From assembly GCA_030848705.1 (NCBI GenBank), contig CM061244.1, positions 47,223,190-47,287,189 on the forward strand: a stretch of DNA of 64,000 nucleotides, read 5' to 3'. Positions 9,674 through 21,318 of the stretch are shown piece after piece (within the stretch, counting starts at the first letter, position 1; every line of letters begins with the position of its first letter). The notes under the pieces were generated by a model. It searched no databases, was not told where the DNA came from, and worked only from the letters and a program-made list of their open reading frames with translations. The translations under genes were made by a program, and so were the position numbers. The DNA comes from Heracleum sosnowskyi (taxonomy: Eukaryota; Streptophyta; Magnoliopsida; Apiales; Apiaceae).

Positions 9674-12600
9674 TTATCTTTGTTGCTGAACAAATTCAGT
9701 TTCCATTTGCTTTTCCAGATAGTCATCATAAACTTTCTTCTTTCTCATTTCTTCCTTTCTGTTCATTTCTGAAATGGCTGCCAGAATTTCATCTCTTGCA
9801 ATTAATTCTTCTATGAGATGAGAGTGTTGTAAATCTTCAACAGCAGCTTTTAGGGCACTTTCCACATAGGATTCCACAAACTCCATCCTTATTTTGCTTA
9901 TTCCTCCATTTTTATTTTTGTACTCCACAACATAAGGATTTTGTTTCACTTTGCACAGCCCTTTCTTCCTCAACTCTTTAGCCTTCTCTTCCATTTCTGC
10001 CATCTCTTTATCTTTCTGAATTTTCTTCTCTTCATTTGACTTCCTCAGATTTTCTTTATAATCAGAGTGCATCTTCAAAAACCTGGCAATTTCAATCTTC
10101 CATAATCTTTCTTCTTTTTCTTCAAAGTTCAACAATGCATTTATTCTTTCAAGTTCATATGTTGGAAAATATTGCCAGCTCCCTGTCTTCATCTCTTTCT
10201 CCCTTCCATCAGTGTATTTGATCTCTAGATGATTTTGTTTCACTTTGACTTCAAAGATTCTTTGAGCTCTCAGAAATGCTAAGGCATCTTCATCATAGTC
10301 TTCATCTAGAGGAAGCACCTTAATCCCAACAACATTTGTGATCACTCCATTTCTCTTTGTTATCCTTGTTCTTTTAGCTACACTTTTGAGTTTGCAGTGT
10401 TTAACTTGAGGTAGCTTTCCAGAACAAGGAGATTTTGTCTTCAGTGCCACATCATTTGGAAGTAATCTCAATCCTTTTCCCTTGACCCACTATAACACTC
10501 CACTAGTTGTGGTCTTGTGGAAGTGTCGTTTTGATTTTGTTGTAGTGGCTTTACTTCTCTTCAGTGGAAAATCAGGTTCAGAAGTCTTGGATTTTGATTT
10601 TGGAGGATCATTACTAACAGTACCCACCCTAGACTTAGAGTCTTGTCTTGTATTGTTGAGTTCTTTGATTTTTGACTTTGAGTAGGTACAACACATATTC
10701 TAGCTCTTCCTTAATCTTCAACTCAATGTCAGCTTCTCCAACTCTGTATACTCTTCCATCAGTTTTGAAGTATAACAGAAAGTCCTTTTTCAATCCTCTA
10801 TGATATATTAACTGAACAGACTCCAAAGTATCAAGATTTTCTTGAGTCACACCAACACCAGGTTCAGCTAATGATGTATGATCCATAGGACTATTATTCA
10901 CCCTCTTCTCTCTGTGAGATCCTAAACCAGATCTATCTCGAGATTCCTTGCCCATGATGGTTCTGCTTTGAAAAATATTTACAGTTCCAGGATTCAGAGT
11001 ATGTTGAACTGTGATTGGTCTTCCAAATGTCCTTTGAAGTTGAGAAGATAACTGAGTCTGTACAACTTGAGTAGTATCAGTGGTTGTCACAGCTTCCAAT
11101 GATTTGTCAACTTGAGCATTGTCAGAGGTTGATCGAGCTTTCTTCAGTACTTGTTCTTCTTCTACCAACTTTCCTTTGCCTTTATCAAGACTAGCTTTAA
11201 TTGGTCTCCTTGCATACTCTAAACTCTGTTGAGAATCTATATTATCTTTGATAACAATCCCTTTTTCTTTTGGCCTTGAAACTCTCACAGGCTTCTTGAT
11301 CTTTCCAGACACCAATTTCTTCTTATGCTCTTCAGCCATCATCTTTTCTTCAGCTTGAATATCTTCAACTGTTGCATTTGCACCATGCTCTTCCAAAAAC
11401 AACTGAGCTGCAATCTCTTCATCAGTGATTGGTTGAGAAGTAAGCAGTAAACTTCTAGCTTTTGAAGATGACTGAGCTTCAGTGTTTGTTCTCCCAGAGT
11501 TTTTCTTAGCAGAGTTTGATCTCAGTCTCCCTTGCTCTTGATATGATTTTGACCTTAACTCTGTTTCCTTTGCACCACCATCACCAGTATCATCCTTTTT
11601 GCTCAGAGTTTGAGATTTCTTGCATTTGTCCTTAAATACTCTCTCCCCCTTTTTGACATCATCTGGAATCAACACAGATGTGAGCAATTCAAGTGAAGCA
11701 GCTATGGTATCAAGCTTGTCAGACATTACATTTTGATTTTCTTCAACTTTGCTCAGCCTGTTTCTTAAAGACTCCTGATCTTTAAATAAAGAAACATACA
11801 AGGATTTATCCTGTTTCAAAGACATTTCCCTTGCAGCCACTTCATTTCTCAACCCAGTAACAGCCTTCTGAGCATCATCAAAACGATTATGAAGAGACTT
11901 GACTTGAACTATAGTAGCTTTGAGATGTGTGAGAAGCTCAGGATTGGTGATATTTGCAGCAGACTTTGTCACAAAATCAGCTACCCTCTGATCAGGAAAA
12001 ATGCACTCATGACTTGACCAATTTGCAAAGTACATATCCTGATAATGAGTTTCAGCATCATGGTGAGATGTACCACCAAACTCAGTCACTTTAGGATTTT
12101 GGTGAACATAAACCCTTGGAGAAGATGAGGAATCAGCTGCGTCATCAGACTTTGCTAAAGATTCTGCACTTAGAGAATTAGGAACATTCTCAGCAACATT
12201 TTCCTGTGCAGCTTCATTTGCAATATCTTCAGAGTTTAAATTCTCAAAAAATTTCTCATTTGCTTGATCAGCCTCAACAATAGGCTCTACAGCAGCTTCT
12301 TGAACAGTCTCTGCAGCATCTTCAAGAACAGCCTTTGTTGTCTGATCAACCTCCTCACCCTTTTCAAGAACCTGGTGAGTAACAGAGCATACCTCTGTGT
12401 GAGTAGCCATAGACTCATCAAGAATCACAGTAGGTTGATCAGCTGCAGCCACATCCTCTGTCTCATTAATACTATCAAACTCTTCAAGAGTTACAGAGGG
12501 ATGTGCTTCAACATTCTCCTCTATCTCCATTTCCAGTGGCTCAGGTTGTTCAACATTCATATCAGCCATCTCATCAATATTTGCTCTGGCTTCATCAGGC

Positions 12601-13697
12601 ACAGTAGCATCCTTAGAAATAATTTCTGGAGCTTCAGAGTTTGTAGATTCTTGAACCAATTCATCAAATGAATAGTCAGCTACCAGCTTCCTCCTTTTGG
12701 TCTGTAAGGGCTCATCAACATCAGAGTGTGGTCTGTTTGCCCTTTTCTTTATTCTTGAAGTACCAACAGACTTTGGTAACTCAGAAGTTGGTTTAGCAGC
12801 CTTAACAGCTTTAAAAGCTCTGTGCTTAGTTCTACCTCCAGCTTTTGGTCTTTGGGATGTGGATTGAGGAAGATCAGTGTTTAATGGTTGTGGTTGAGGT
12901 TGTGGTTGTAGAAACTGTTGGACTATCTCAGGAAGTAATAAGTCACCAACATTCCCTTTCTTAACATCCTTGTTGGTCAAATCAGAAAATATCCTCTTAT
13001 GCAACTTAAAAGAGGGAATCACATCATCCTCAGCAACTTCAACCCCAGGAACACAAGCAGAAAATATCAACTGACAAAAGCGAGCAAAGTACACTACACT
13101 TCTATTTTCTGACATTTTCTCTCCTATATTTTGCAGTACTAGTCTAGCAAAATCAAAATTATTACCATAGAGAAGAGAATACCCGATTTGCAGACTATCA
13201 ATAGGAATAGCATCCCAATTTGTGCACTTCTTGCCGAACGCTCGAGTAATGTAGTCAAAGAAAAAGCTCCATTCCTTCCTCAAAAGCGGTCGCTTCAACT
13301 GACCTATCCTTGCCAGTGACCCACTGTAACCAATTACTCTCATCATTCTATGTAGCTCAGCATCACCAACAGAGATTGTGTATGCATTAAAATCTTCAAA
13401 ACCCAAAGCATCACGAACAGTGCCTGGAGTAACCACAAACTCTTGCTCTTGAAACTCAAAAACAATCGAAGGAGTCCCAGACTCTCCTCCATCATCATAG
13501 ACGTCTGTCTCCCAGAAAACCTTGATTTGCGATCCAGAAAGTTTCGCAGGTTCAACAAGAGCTTGCCCAATAGCAGACTGTGCAAGAAAGTTTTGGAACA
13601 AATGAAACGCCTCCGGTACGTTCTCATTATTCAATGGTGCTGTATAATTGTTAGGAACAAACTCTAATCCAACAGAGTGAAAAACAGTGGTTGCCAT
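9674..13697 (-). pseudogene. S2: SIRE-type post-pol (env-slot) ORF, broken
   Basis: About 1340 codons from ATG at 13697 (MATTVFHSVG) to the stop at 9674. The first 1020 codons are intact. A frameshift near 10690-10700 and an in-frame TAG at 10490-10492 break the rest. The N-terminal ~250 residues look globular and contain LLRKEWSFFFDY near residue 140, which aligns with the S4 ORF. The middle is acidic and low-complexity and has a coiled-coil-like stretch (near SLHNRFDDAQKAVTGLRNEV). The C-terminus is rich in Lys/Glu helices. I see no signal peptide or membrane span. The N-terminal domain may be what plant databases call putative plant transposon protein; I could not check. Its role in the element is unknown. 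Confidence 0.75.
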
Positions 13698-15247
13698 TAG
13701 AAACAGATTCGAAAATAATCAAAGAATAAGCTTTGAAAGGTGTTTGAAAAATCGATGCAGAAAAGTGTTTGTGAAAATGTGTGTGTGACAATATCTGTGA
13801 ATGGAATAAGTCTTTAAAGAATACGAACGTTGTGTGTATAGTGATTAAGTAAAAATTAAAACTGAAGAGTTTTAATCATTAAGACACACAACTGGCTTAC
13901 TCGTGAAGTGTGTGAGTGGGACAGGTGTCACACATGCAGTAACTGCCAGCACTAACTGCCAGCAGTAACGTGGTAGTTTTCAACACGCATGCGCAGTAAA
14001 AACAGGCAATAATTACTGCTATTTTCTAGACACGTTTCATCCTTTTCAAAACTCATACAAACCGTTGTCAATCATACTCTCTATTTTCAAAAAAAATAAT
14101 GTTCCTCAAAAATGTGAAATGTCTGAAACACATTTATTTATTTTAATCAACAGAGATTAAAGATAAATTACCTCGGTGTAGAGTACACATTTCATCAGTG
14201 TTTATCAATTCTCCAACATCATTAATAAACTCTTTTCTCAAAGTGCACAGTTGTGAGTATTTGTGTGTGGATAGCAGAGTTTACTGAATATAAATATTTA
14301 GAGCATCTCAAAGTGCATAAAATCCACAAAGTAAATCAGTAAAAACTGGTTGCCCAAACTCTCATATGTAAAACAAAACCTGATGGCATCTAAACTCTGT
14401 ACATATTTTTTTTATTTGTATAAGTATCTATATATATATTGTGTTCACCCCCTGTCTAATTTTTTTTTTTTTTGCTTTTCTTTTCCAGTAATCAGAGGTT
14501 GGCACTAGTCACCAAAAATTAAGAAATTTTAGCCCTTATCTTAACAGTAAGTTCCTGGATCGTTCTAAACAATTAACTAGTCACCAAAAGTTTAAATTTT
14601 AGCCCTTACCAACAGAGTAAGTTCCTGGTTCTTCCTAGCCTCTTGACTAGTCACCAAAAATTTAAACTTTAGCCCTTACTGAAACAGCAAGTTCCTGGAT
14701 CTTCCTAGCTAATTGAGTAGTCACCAAAAATTTCAAATTTTAGCCCTTATTGACACAATAAGTTCCTGGGTCTTCCTAGGCACAACATGATCTCAAAGGA
14801 ATTTGTACATGTTTATACATCTTTTGCTTGGGGGTGAAGTAGCAGCAACTATTTATAAGAGTTTAGACTGACATCATTTAACACATATACTTTATGAGAG
14901 AAAGTGCAAACAGCTAATACATATTCAATGTTTAGGACCAATAAACTAAGAGATACTATAAATATAGAGACAGTATCTTGCTGTGTAAATTTTCTGCACA
15001 CATTTGAGATCAGATCATATATAACTCAGAAGGATTCATGATTACTTACTGAGAATCATGGTTCATACTATTTTCTTCATCGGTGTTTATGTTTCAGACA
15101 ATACCACAATCAGAGATTAACATTAGAGTTTAACCAACAGAGTATGCTAACAGAGTTTAACAACATGATTTGCATGACAGTTAACATATGCATAGAAACA
15201 TGAGCAACAAATCACAGAAGAGTAAATTTTGAGTCCAACCAGTATCT
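13698..15247 (-). other. S2 spacer between pol and post-pol ORF
   Basis: 1.55 kb without a credible gene. It holds the four-copy 70-bp repeat (14504-14785), an AT/T-rich stretch near 14400-14475 and several copies of the family motif CAGAGTTTA (for example near 14276, 15133 and 15152). S4 has a spacer of similar size in the same place, so it may hold the start of a separate transcript for the post-pol ORF. Confidence 0.6.
14504..14785. repeat. Four tandem copies of a 70-72 bp unit
   Basis: Copies start near 14504, 14576, 14646 and 14716. Each contains ACTAGTCACCAAAA, then TTTTAGCCCTTA, then AAGTTCCTGG and TTCCTAG. Divergence between copies is moderate. Confidence 0.85.
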
Positions 15248-16854
15248 CTAGTCGAAACCAGAGATCATTCCTAGTTCATTTACCAGTCTTGTAAATGTAG
15301 CTTCACTCAATGGCTTGGTGAAGATATCTGCAAGCTGTTGATCTGTAGACACAAAATGAAGCTCAATATTTCCTTCCTCCACATATTCCCTGATAAAGTG
15401 ATACCTTATGCTGATGTGCTTGGTCATGGAGTGCTGTACTGGATTTCCTGTCATAGCAATAGCACTTTGATTATCACAGAGTATAGGTATTTTAGAGTAC
15501 CTTAACCCATAATCCAGCAGTTGATTCTTCATCCACAGAATCTGTGCACAACAGCTACCAGCAGCAATATACTCTGCTTCTGCAGTGGATGTGGAAATTG
15601 ATTTCTGTTTCTTGCTGTACCAAGAAACTAGTCTGTCACCTAGAAATTGACAGCTTCCACTGGTGCTCTTTCTGTCAATCTTACAACCTGCAAAGTCTAC
15701 ATCAGAGTAACCAATAAGCTTAAACTCTGATTCTCTAGGATACCACAAACCCAAGGTTATGGTTCCTTTGAGATATTTGAAAATCCTCTTCACAGCTGTT
15801 AGATGAGGCTCTCTGGGATCTGCTTGAAATCTTGCATAAAGACAGGTTGCATACATGATGTCTGGTCTACTTGCAGTCAGATAAAGAAGAGACCCTATCA
15901 TGCCTCTGTAGTTTGTCATATCTACTGAAGCTCCTGTGTCTTTGTCTAGCTTGGTTGCAGTTGCCATAGGAGTTGTTGCAGATGAACTATCAACCATACC
16001 AAATTTCTTGAGAAGATTTCTGGTATATTTTGCTTGATTGATAAAAATCCCATCATCTGTTTGCTTTACCTGCAAGCCTAGAAAATAACTAAGCTCTCCC
16101 ATCATGCTCATTTGGTACCTGGACTGCATAAGCTTGGCAAACTTCTTACAGAGTTTATCATTAGTAGACCCAAAGATTATATCATCCACATAGATTTGAA
16201 CTAAAAGCAAATCATTACCAGAATTGAAAGAGAACAAGGTTTTATCAATTGTACCTCTAGTGAACCCACTCTCTAAAAGAATTTGAGCCAGAGTTTCATA
16301 CCATGCTCTAGGTGCCTGCTTTAGTCCATAAAGTGCTTTGTCAAGCCTGTAGACATAATCTGGGTGCTTGGGGTCCACAAACCCTGGTGGTTGTTCAACA
16401 AACACTTCTTCTTCAAGTTTCCCATTGAGAAAAGCACTCTTCACATCCATCTGAAAGACTTTAAACTTCTTGTGAGCAGCATATGCTAGAAAAATCCTTA
16501 TGGCTTCCAACCTTGCAACTGGAGCAAAGGTTTCATCATAGTCAATTCCTTCCAACCAACAACAGATCTGTTTTTGGGTCTTGGTACAAGTGTCCAGACT
16601 TCATTTCTCTCAAACTCATTCAACTCCTCCTGCATTGCTGTTATCCAGTTAGCATCTTTAAGAGCTTCATCCACTTTATTAGGCTCTGTTTGAGACAGGA
16701 ATGCATGAAATAGACATTCATTTGTTGTAGCACTTCTTGTTCTCACACTTGCATCTGGATCTCCAATAATCAGATCAGGTGTATGAGCCTGTGTCCTTCT
16801 TGCTGTAGGTAAGTGGCTTCTTTCATCATTATTGGATCCTCCCCCTTGATCCAT
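15248..16854 (-). pseudogene. S2: copia-type reverse transcriptase and RNase H, with deletion
   Basis: The frame at 15248-16555 (435 aa) carries RT from GIDYDETFAPVARLEA through IYVDDIIFG, the YVDD catalytic motif. RNase H follows from GYSDVDFAGC to ADIFTKPLSEATF. The frame at 16498-16854 holds the upstream linker (LIIGDPDASVRTRS, MQEELNEFERNEVW). The two overlap out of frame: about 35 codons present in S4 between the RPK block and GIDYDE are missing, taking the first conserved RT block. The enzyme copied element RNA to DNA and removed the RNA strand; this copy cannot. Confidence 0.9.
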
Positions 16855-16977
16855 GCTCTCCTGATTTTCTTGTTGACCATCTTGATTATCTGAGGCTCCC
16901 CCTGAATTGGACTGCTCAGTGTTTGAACTTTCAGAGTTTGAGCCAGATTTTGTGTCAGATTCTTCAGCTGACTCACT

Positions 16978-18490
16978 TTAAGAATGTGAGTCATCATGTT
17001 GAGGTGTTCTCGAAGTATCTTCTTGTTCCCCCTCAACTGGTTCTCTATTCTGTTCTGTCAGAGAAACTTCCTCAGTGTTTACCAGTAGAGGTTCAGAGTA
17101 TGCTTCAACAGAGTTTGTTGGATAGGCTTCATCAGAGTTTACGTCATCAGAGTTTAGATCTTCATTTTCAAAGCGTAGTTGATCATGATTTTCTTCATCT
17201 TCAAGTCCAGTTATTTTCTTGTCATCAAATGACACATGTATTGATTCCATGATCACTTTAGTTCTCAGATTATAGACTCTGAATGCTTTAGTCGACAGTG
17301 GATATCCAACAAAAATTCCTTCATCAGCTTTTAACTCAAACTTGGTCAACTGTTCAGGATGAGTTTTCAACACAAAGCATTTGCACCCGAAAATATTTCA
17401 GGTTTGGTTTCTTTTTCTTCACCATCTCATATGGTGTTTTCCCATGCTTGTTGATCAGTGTAACATTTTGAGTAAAACAAGCAGTTTGAACAGCTTCTAC
17501 CCAGAAATAAGTTGGCAATTTTGCTTCATCAAGCATTGTTCTGGCAGCTTCGATTAAAGTTCTGTTCTTTCTTTCAACTACACCATTCTGCTGTGGAGTC
17601 CCTGGTGCAGAAAATTCTTGCTTCACTCCTCTTTCCTTGAAAAATTCTTCCATTGTTGCATTTCTGAATTCAGTACCATTATCACCCCTGATAATTTTTA
17701 CTTTATACTGTGATCCTTTGTCCAGTAGCTTTACATGTTCCATCAGAGTTAAGGCAGTTTCATCCTTCTTTGCTAGAAAGTACACCCAGGTGTATCTAGT
17801 GTACTCATCAACAATGACTAAAGCATATTTCTTTCTGCCAAGAGACATTACATTCACTGGACCAAATAGATCAACATGTAGAAGATGATAAGGATCCACA
17901 ACTGAAGATTCAGACTCACTCTTGAAAGATGACTTCCTTTGCTTGGCCTTTTGACAAGAATCACACAGACCATTTAAGCTGAGTATAGATTTTGGAAGTC
18001 CCCTTACAAGATCTTTTCAAATCAACTCATTGATGTTGTTCAGATTTAGATGAGAGAGCTTCTTATGCCATTTCCAGCTCTCTTCACTAGACATCTTTGC
18101 AGACAGACACACAGATTTTCCTTCAGAGTTTGTTACCAAACTTGCTTGATAGATATTATTGCGTCTGTGTCCAACTAAAACAACTTTCCCTGTAGATTTT
18201 CTAACAACCTCACAGTATTCAGGTTAAAAATCTACATGATAACCTCTGTCACAGATTTGACTCACAGATAGCAGATCATGCTTGAGTCCTGGGACAAGAG
18301 CTACATTTGTGATGATGACACTTCCAAGATTAATATTACCATATCCCAGAGTACGTCCTATGTTGCCATCTCCATAGGAAACTTTTGGGCCAGCCTTCTC
18401 CTCATAATCTGATAGCAGGGCTTTATTTCCAGTCATGTGCCCTGAACATCCACTGTCCAAGACTAGGGTGCTTTCCCTTATGCCCTGCAA
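16978..18490 (-). pseudogene. S2: copia-type protease and integrase, frameshifted
   Basis: Protease (18224-18490) begins LQGIREST and keeps the active site LDSGCSGHMTGN. A TAA then ends the frame. The His/Cys pre-integrase segment (about 17900-18223) is readable as WHKKLSHLN and LCDSCQ but contains stops. The integrase core (17354-17899) has LLHVDLFGPVN, RGDNGTEFRN and PQQNGVVERKNR, which carry the D,D(35)E residues. A frameshift near 17373 moves the integrase C-terminus and acidic tail to 16978-17373. Order PR-INT-RT-RH is that of Ty1/copia. Confidence 0.9.
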
Positions 18491-18500
18491 TCACAAACAA

Positions 18501-20758
18501 TTACTGAGAGTTAGTTTTAAGGATCCAGACTTGCTTGGATCCTTTGGCTTTCTTAACATTGTTAGCTTTTGCAGCGGAATTCTTATCAACAGAGTTTAAG
18601 CTAACAGTATCAGAGTTTACACTTGCAGAATCAACTTTAACCCATTTCAAATTGGGCTTCAACTCATAATAGTTGTGATAAATAGCATGATAATTCTTGC
18701 AAGTATAAATAGAATGCCAAGTACTCCCACAGTGAGTGCATAAAGTTTGTGGTCTAACCCTAACATAATCATTCTTTACTCCAGACTTGGAGGGTAAAGA
18801 ATTAACGTCTTTGTTCTTCCTGCAGAAACTTGCAAGATGGTTAGTACTACCACAATTATGACATGTTTTTCTAGGAGCATCGGTAATAGGCAAATGATTA
18901 TTACTTTTATTAATGCCTACTTTTCCATTTCTGTTCTTCCTGGACACTTTCTGTTTCTTGACAGACTTTACCTCTTTGAGCTTATACTTGAATTGTTTCT
19001 CTATCATTAAACCAACATTAACCTGTTTAACGCAAGTTTTTACTGGTTCTTCCTTAACAGTTTCTGTCTCAACTACAGAGTTTAGCTTACTGGAATCAGG
19101 AACAAATTTCATAGGTGGAAGATGTGTTCTAACTTTAACTTTATCTTTAAACCTAAGTTCATCTTCCTCACAGTAACCTAACCCAACTGTATCTGTTTGA
19201 AACACTTGATGTGTGTCTTTTCCAGAGTTTGTCCAGGTTTTAATTATCTTCCTCTCTTTTTCCAATTCAGATTCTAGTTGCCTAAATCTCTTAAGCAACT
19301 CATGTTCAACATAAACATCATCATCTCTTTCCTTTTGAACTTGTTGCATGTTAACAAGTTCTTCTTCAAGAAATTTATTTCTCTCTTTAAGCTTTAAATT
19401 CTCAGATTTAATTCTTTCATTTTCTAAAGTCTGATCTCTGTAACTAACATGTATGCTTTTAAGATAAATTCTCAATTCAGATATATTATCAATATCATAA
19501 GCATAAGTTGTTTGGGGTACCTTGTTTTCAGATGATTCAGATTCATCTTCAACAGTTGCCATGAGAGCATAGTTGACTCCCTCATCTGAGTCTGAAGTGT
19601 CTACCCAGTCTCTCCCTTTAGTGATGAGTGCTTTTCCAAATTTTCCTTTCTTGCACTCTGGAGCATAGTGACCCATCTCTTTACACTTGTAGCACTAGAT
19701 CTCAGACTTGTCTTTCTTCCATATTTGGTATCCCTTCCTTCAGACTTTCTGAAACTCTTCCTTTCAGAGTTTGAATCTCTCCTAGAGAATCTCTTTCCTT
19801 TCTTGAAGTTCTTGAAACCCATCTTCTTGAAGGTCTTCACCATCAAAGCAGCCATTTGCATCATCTGTTCTTCATCATCCTCGGATTCAGATGATTCAAC
19901 AGTGTTTGAGTCATCATCAGTGTTTGATGACTCACTTTCAGAGTTTATGACCAAAGCCTTTCCCTTAGCTTTCTTCTTTGATGTCTCTTTCTTAAGAAGC
20001 TTTTCTTCAACTTTAAGAGCAACAGATTTTGTCTTCTTACCAGATCTTCTGTTTCTTTGTTCTATCTCAAGTTCATGAGTTTTAAGCAACCCATAGATTT
20101 CATCAAGTTCTGTATCTGCAAGCTCATAATTATCTCTTATTGTTGTTGCCTTTAAATCCCATCTTTCAGGTAGAGATAGAAGAAACTTGAGATTAGACTC
20201 TTCAAGATCATATTCTTTATCAACCAGAGATAAATCATTCAACAGTTTACAGAATCTGGCATATGTCTCAGTCAAAGTTTCATCAGGTCTCGAGTCAAAG
20301 TGTTCATACTCCTGTGTAAGTATAGTCTTCCTGTTCTTCTTTATAGCACTTGTTCATTGACATCTGACTTCTAAAGCATCCCAAATTTCTTTGGCAGTTT
20401 TGCAACCAATAACTCTGTTAGACATGACATTATCTAAGGCACTATGGAGAAGATGTCTAACTTTTGCATCCTTTGCAATTGATGAGATGTCTTCAGGAGT
20501 CAAATCTTTCTTTTCCTTTGGAATAGTCTGTTGTTTTTCACCAGCAACAACAGGAGACAGTTTAGTCGGCTTATGAGGACCATCATAGATTCTATCAAGG
20601 TATTCTGGATCTGTGGCTTCCAGAAACATGGTCATCTTTACCTTCCATATTGGATATTCTGTTGGTCTGAGAATTGGAACCCTAATCGTCTCATATCGAC
20701 TCACAGAAGTTGGTTGAACCTTTTCAGAATTAGAACCTGCTTGGATATTTTCAGCCAT
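18501..20758 (-). pseudogene. S2: copia-type gag, broken in several places
   Basis: Gag forms the particle that packages element RNA. The ATG at 20756-20758 (MAENIQAG) fits best, about 50 bases from the primer site. The first part (to 20354) has IWKVKMTMFLEA and AKEIWDALE, typical of the copia gag family. A stop there, a frame change before 20275 (TYARFCKLLNDLSL) and a TAG just before the zinc knuckle (CYKCKEMGHYAPEC, about 19690-19650) split the rest. Two further zinc-binding-like clusters (CHNCGSTNHLASFC, CTHCGSTWHSIYTC) lie near the C-terminus. The frame ends in TAA 18 bases before TTGCAGGG, where protease starts in another frame. Confidence 0.85.
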
Positions 20759-20809
20759 GATTATACTTGTGTTTGGATCAAAGAAAACTGTATATATTAA
20801 ACAGCCTAG

Positions 20810-20821
20810 GCTCTGATACCA
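20810..20821 (-). other. S2 primer-binding site
   Basis: The minus strand reads TGGTATCAGAGC, complementary to the 3' end of initiator tRNA-Met. It is three to five bases from the LTR at 20824-21318. Confidence 0.85.
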
Positions 20822-20823
20822 AT

Positions 20824-21318
20824 TTTTAGGCCGAATACACAATATATAATCAAATATGTATGAGAATAACAATAAGAACACTGTTTATGAATAATAAACT
20901 ATATGGAATTAATAACTCCTCTCTCGGTGATGTAAAATATCACAGAGAGCTGCTAGGTTACAAGAATAATATTTCAAGTATTCGCATCCCTTTCAGGGTT
21001 AACCTATCTGTGTTTTTATATAGTACACAGGTACTTACAATCTTTAATTGATATTCCTATAAATCAGCTATACAATTAATATCCATTAAGAATTGCTTCT
21101 GTCTTCTGTTCCGTTTCCTTAGCCATCACGATATCTCTTTGCTTCTTTCCTTCTTCAAAGTATATCGCTTCTAGAATCTTCATTGAGTATAACACCGATA
21201 GCTAAGTAAACTCTGACTGTCAGAGTTTAACAAACTCTGACCAGTCTTCCAGCTAAACTCTGATATTTACCTGATACTTTAAACACTGATAAACAAACAT
21301 CAGCAATTATATCTAACA
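20824..21318 (-). mobile_element. S2: LTR at 5' end, about 0.5 kb
   Basis: On the minus strand it opens TGTTAGATATAATTGC at 21318 and runs to GGCCTAAAAA beside the primer site. The expected CTAACA end is mutated, so the left edge is uncertain by a few bases. A TATA box (TATATAAAA, 21013-21021) is present. It contains AAACTCTGA several times near 21197-21265, the motif that recurs throughout the S2 interior. It does not match the LTR at 8252-9522, and the flanks (TAATG and GTGGC) show no target duplication. Confidence 0.65.

Noticed and set aside
12264..12671. Plus-strand open frame of 135 codons
   Set aside because: Antisense shadow of the S2 post-pol ORF; low-complexity composition and no domain.
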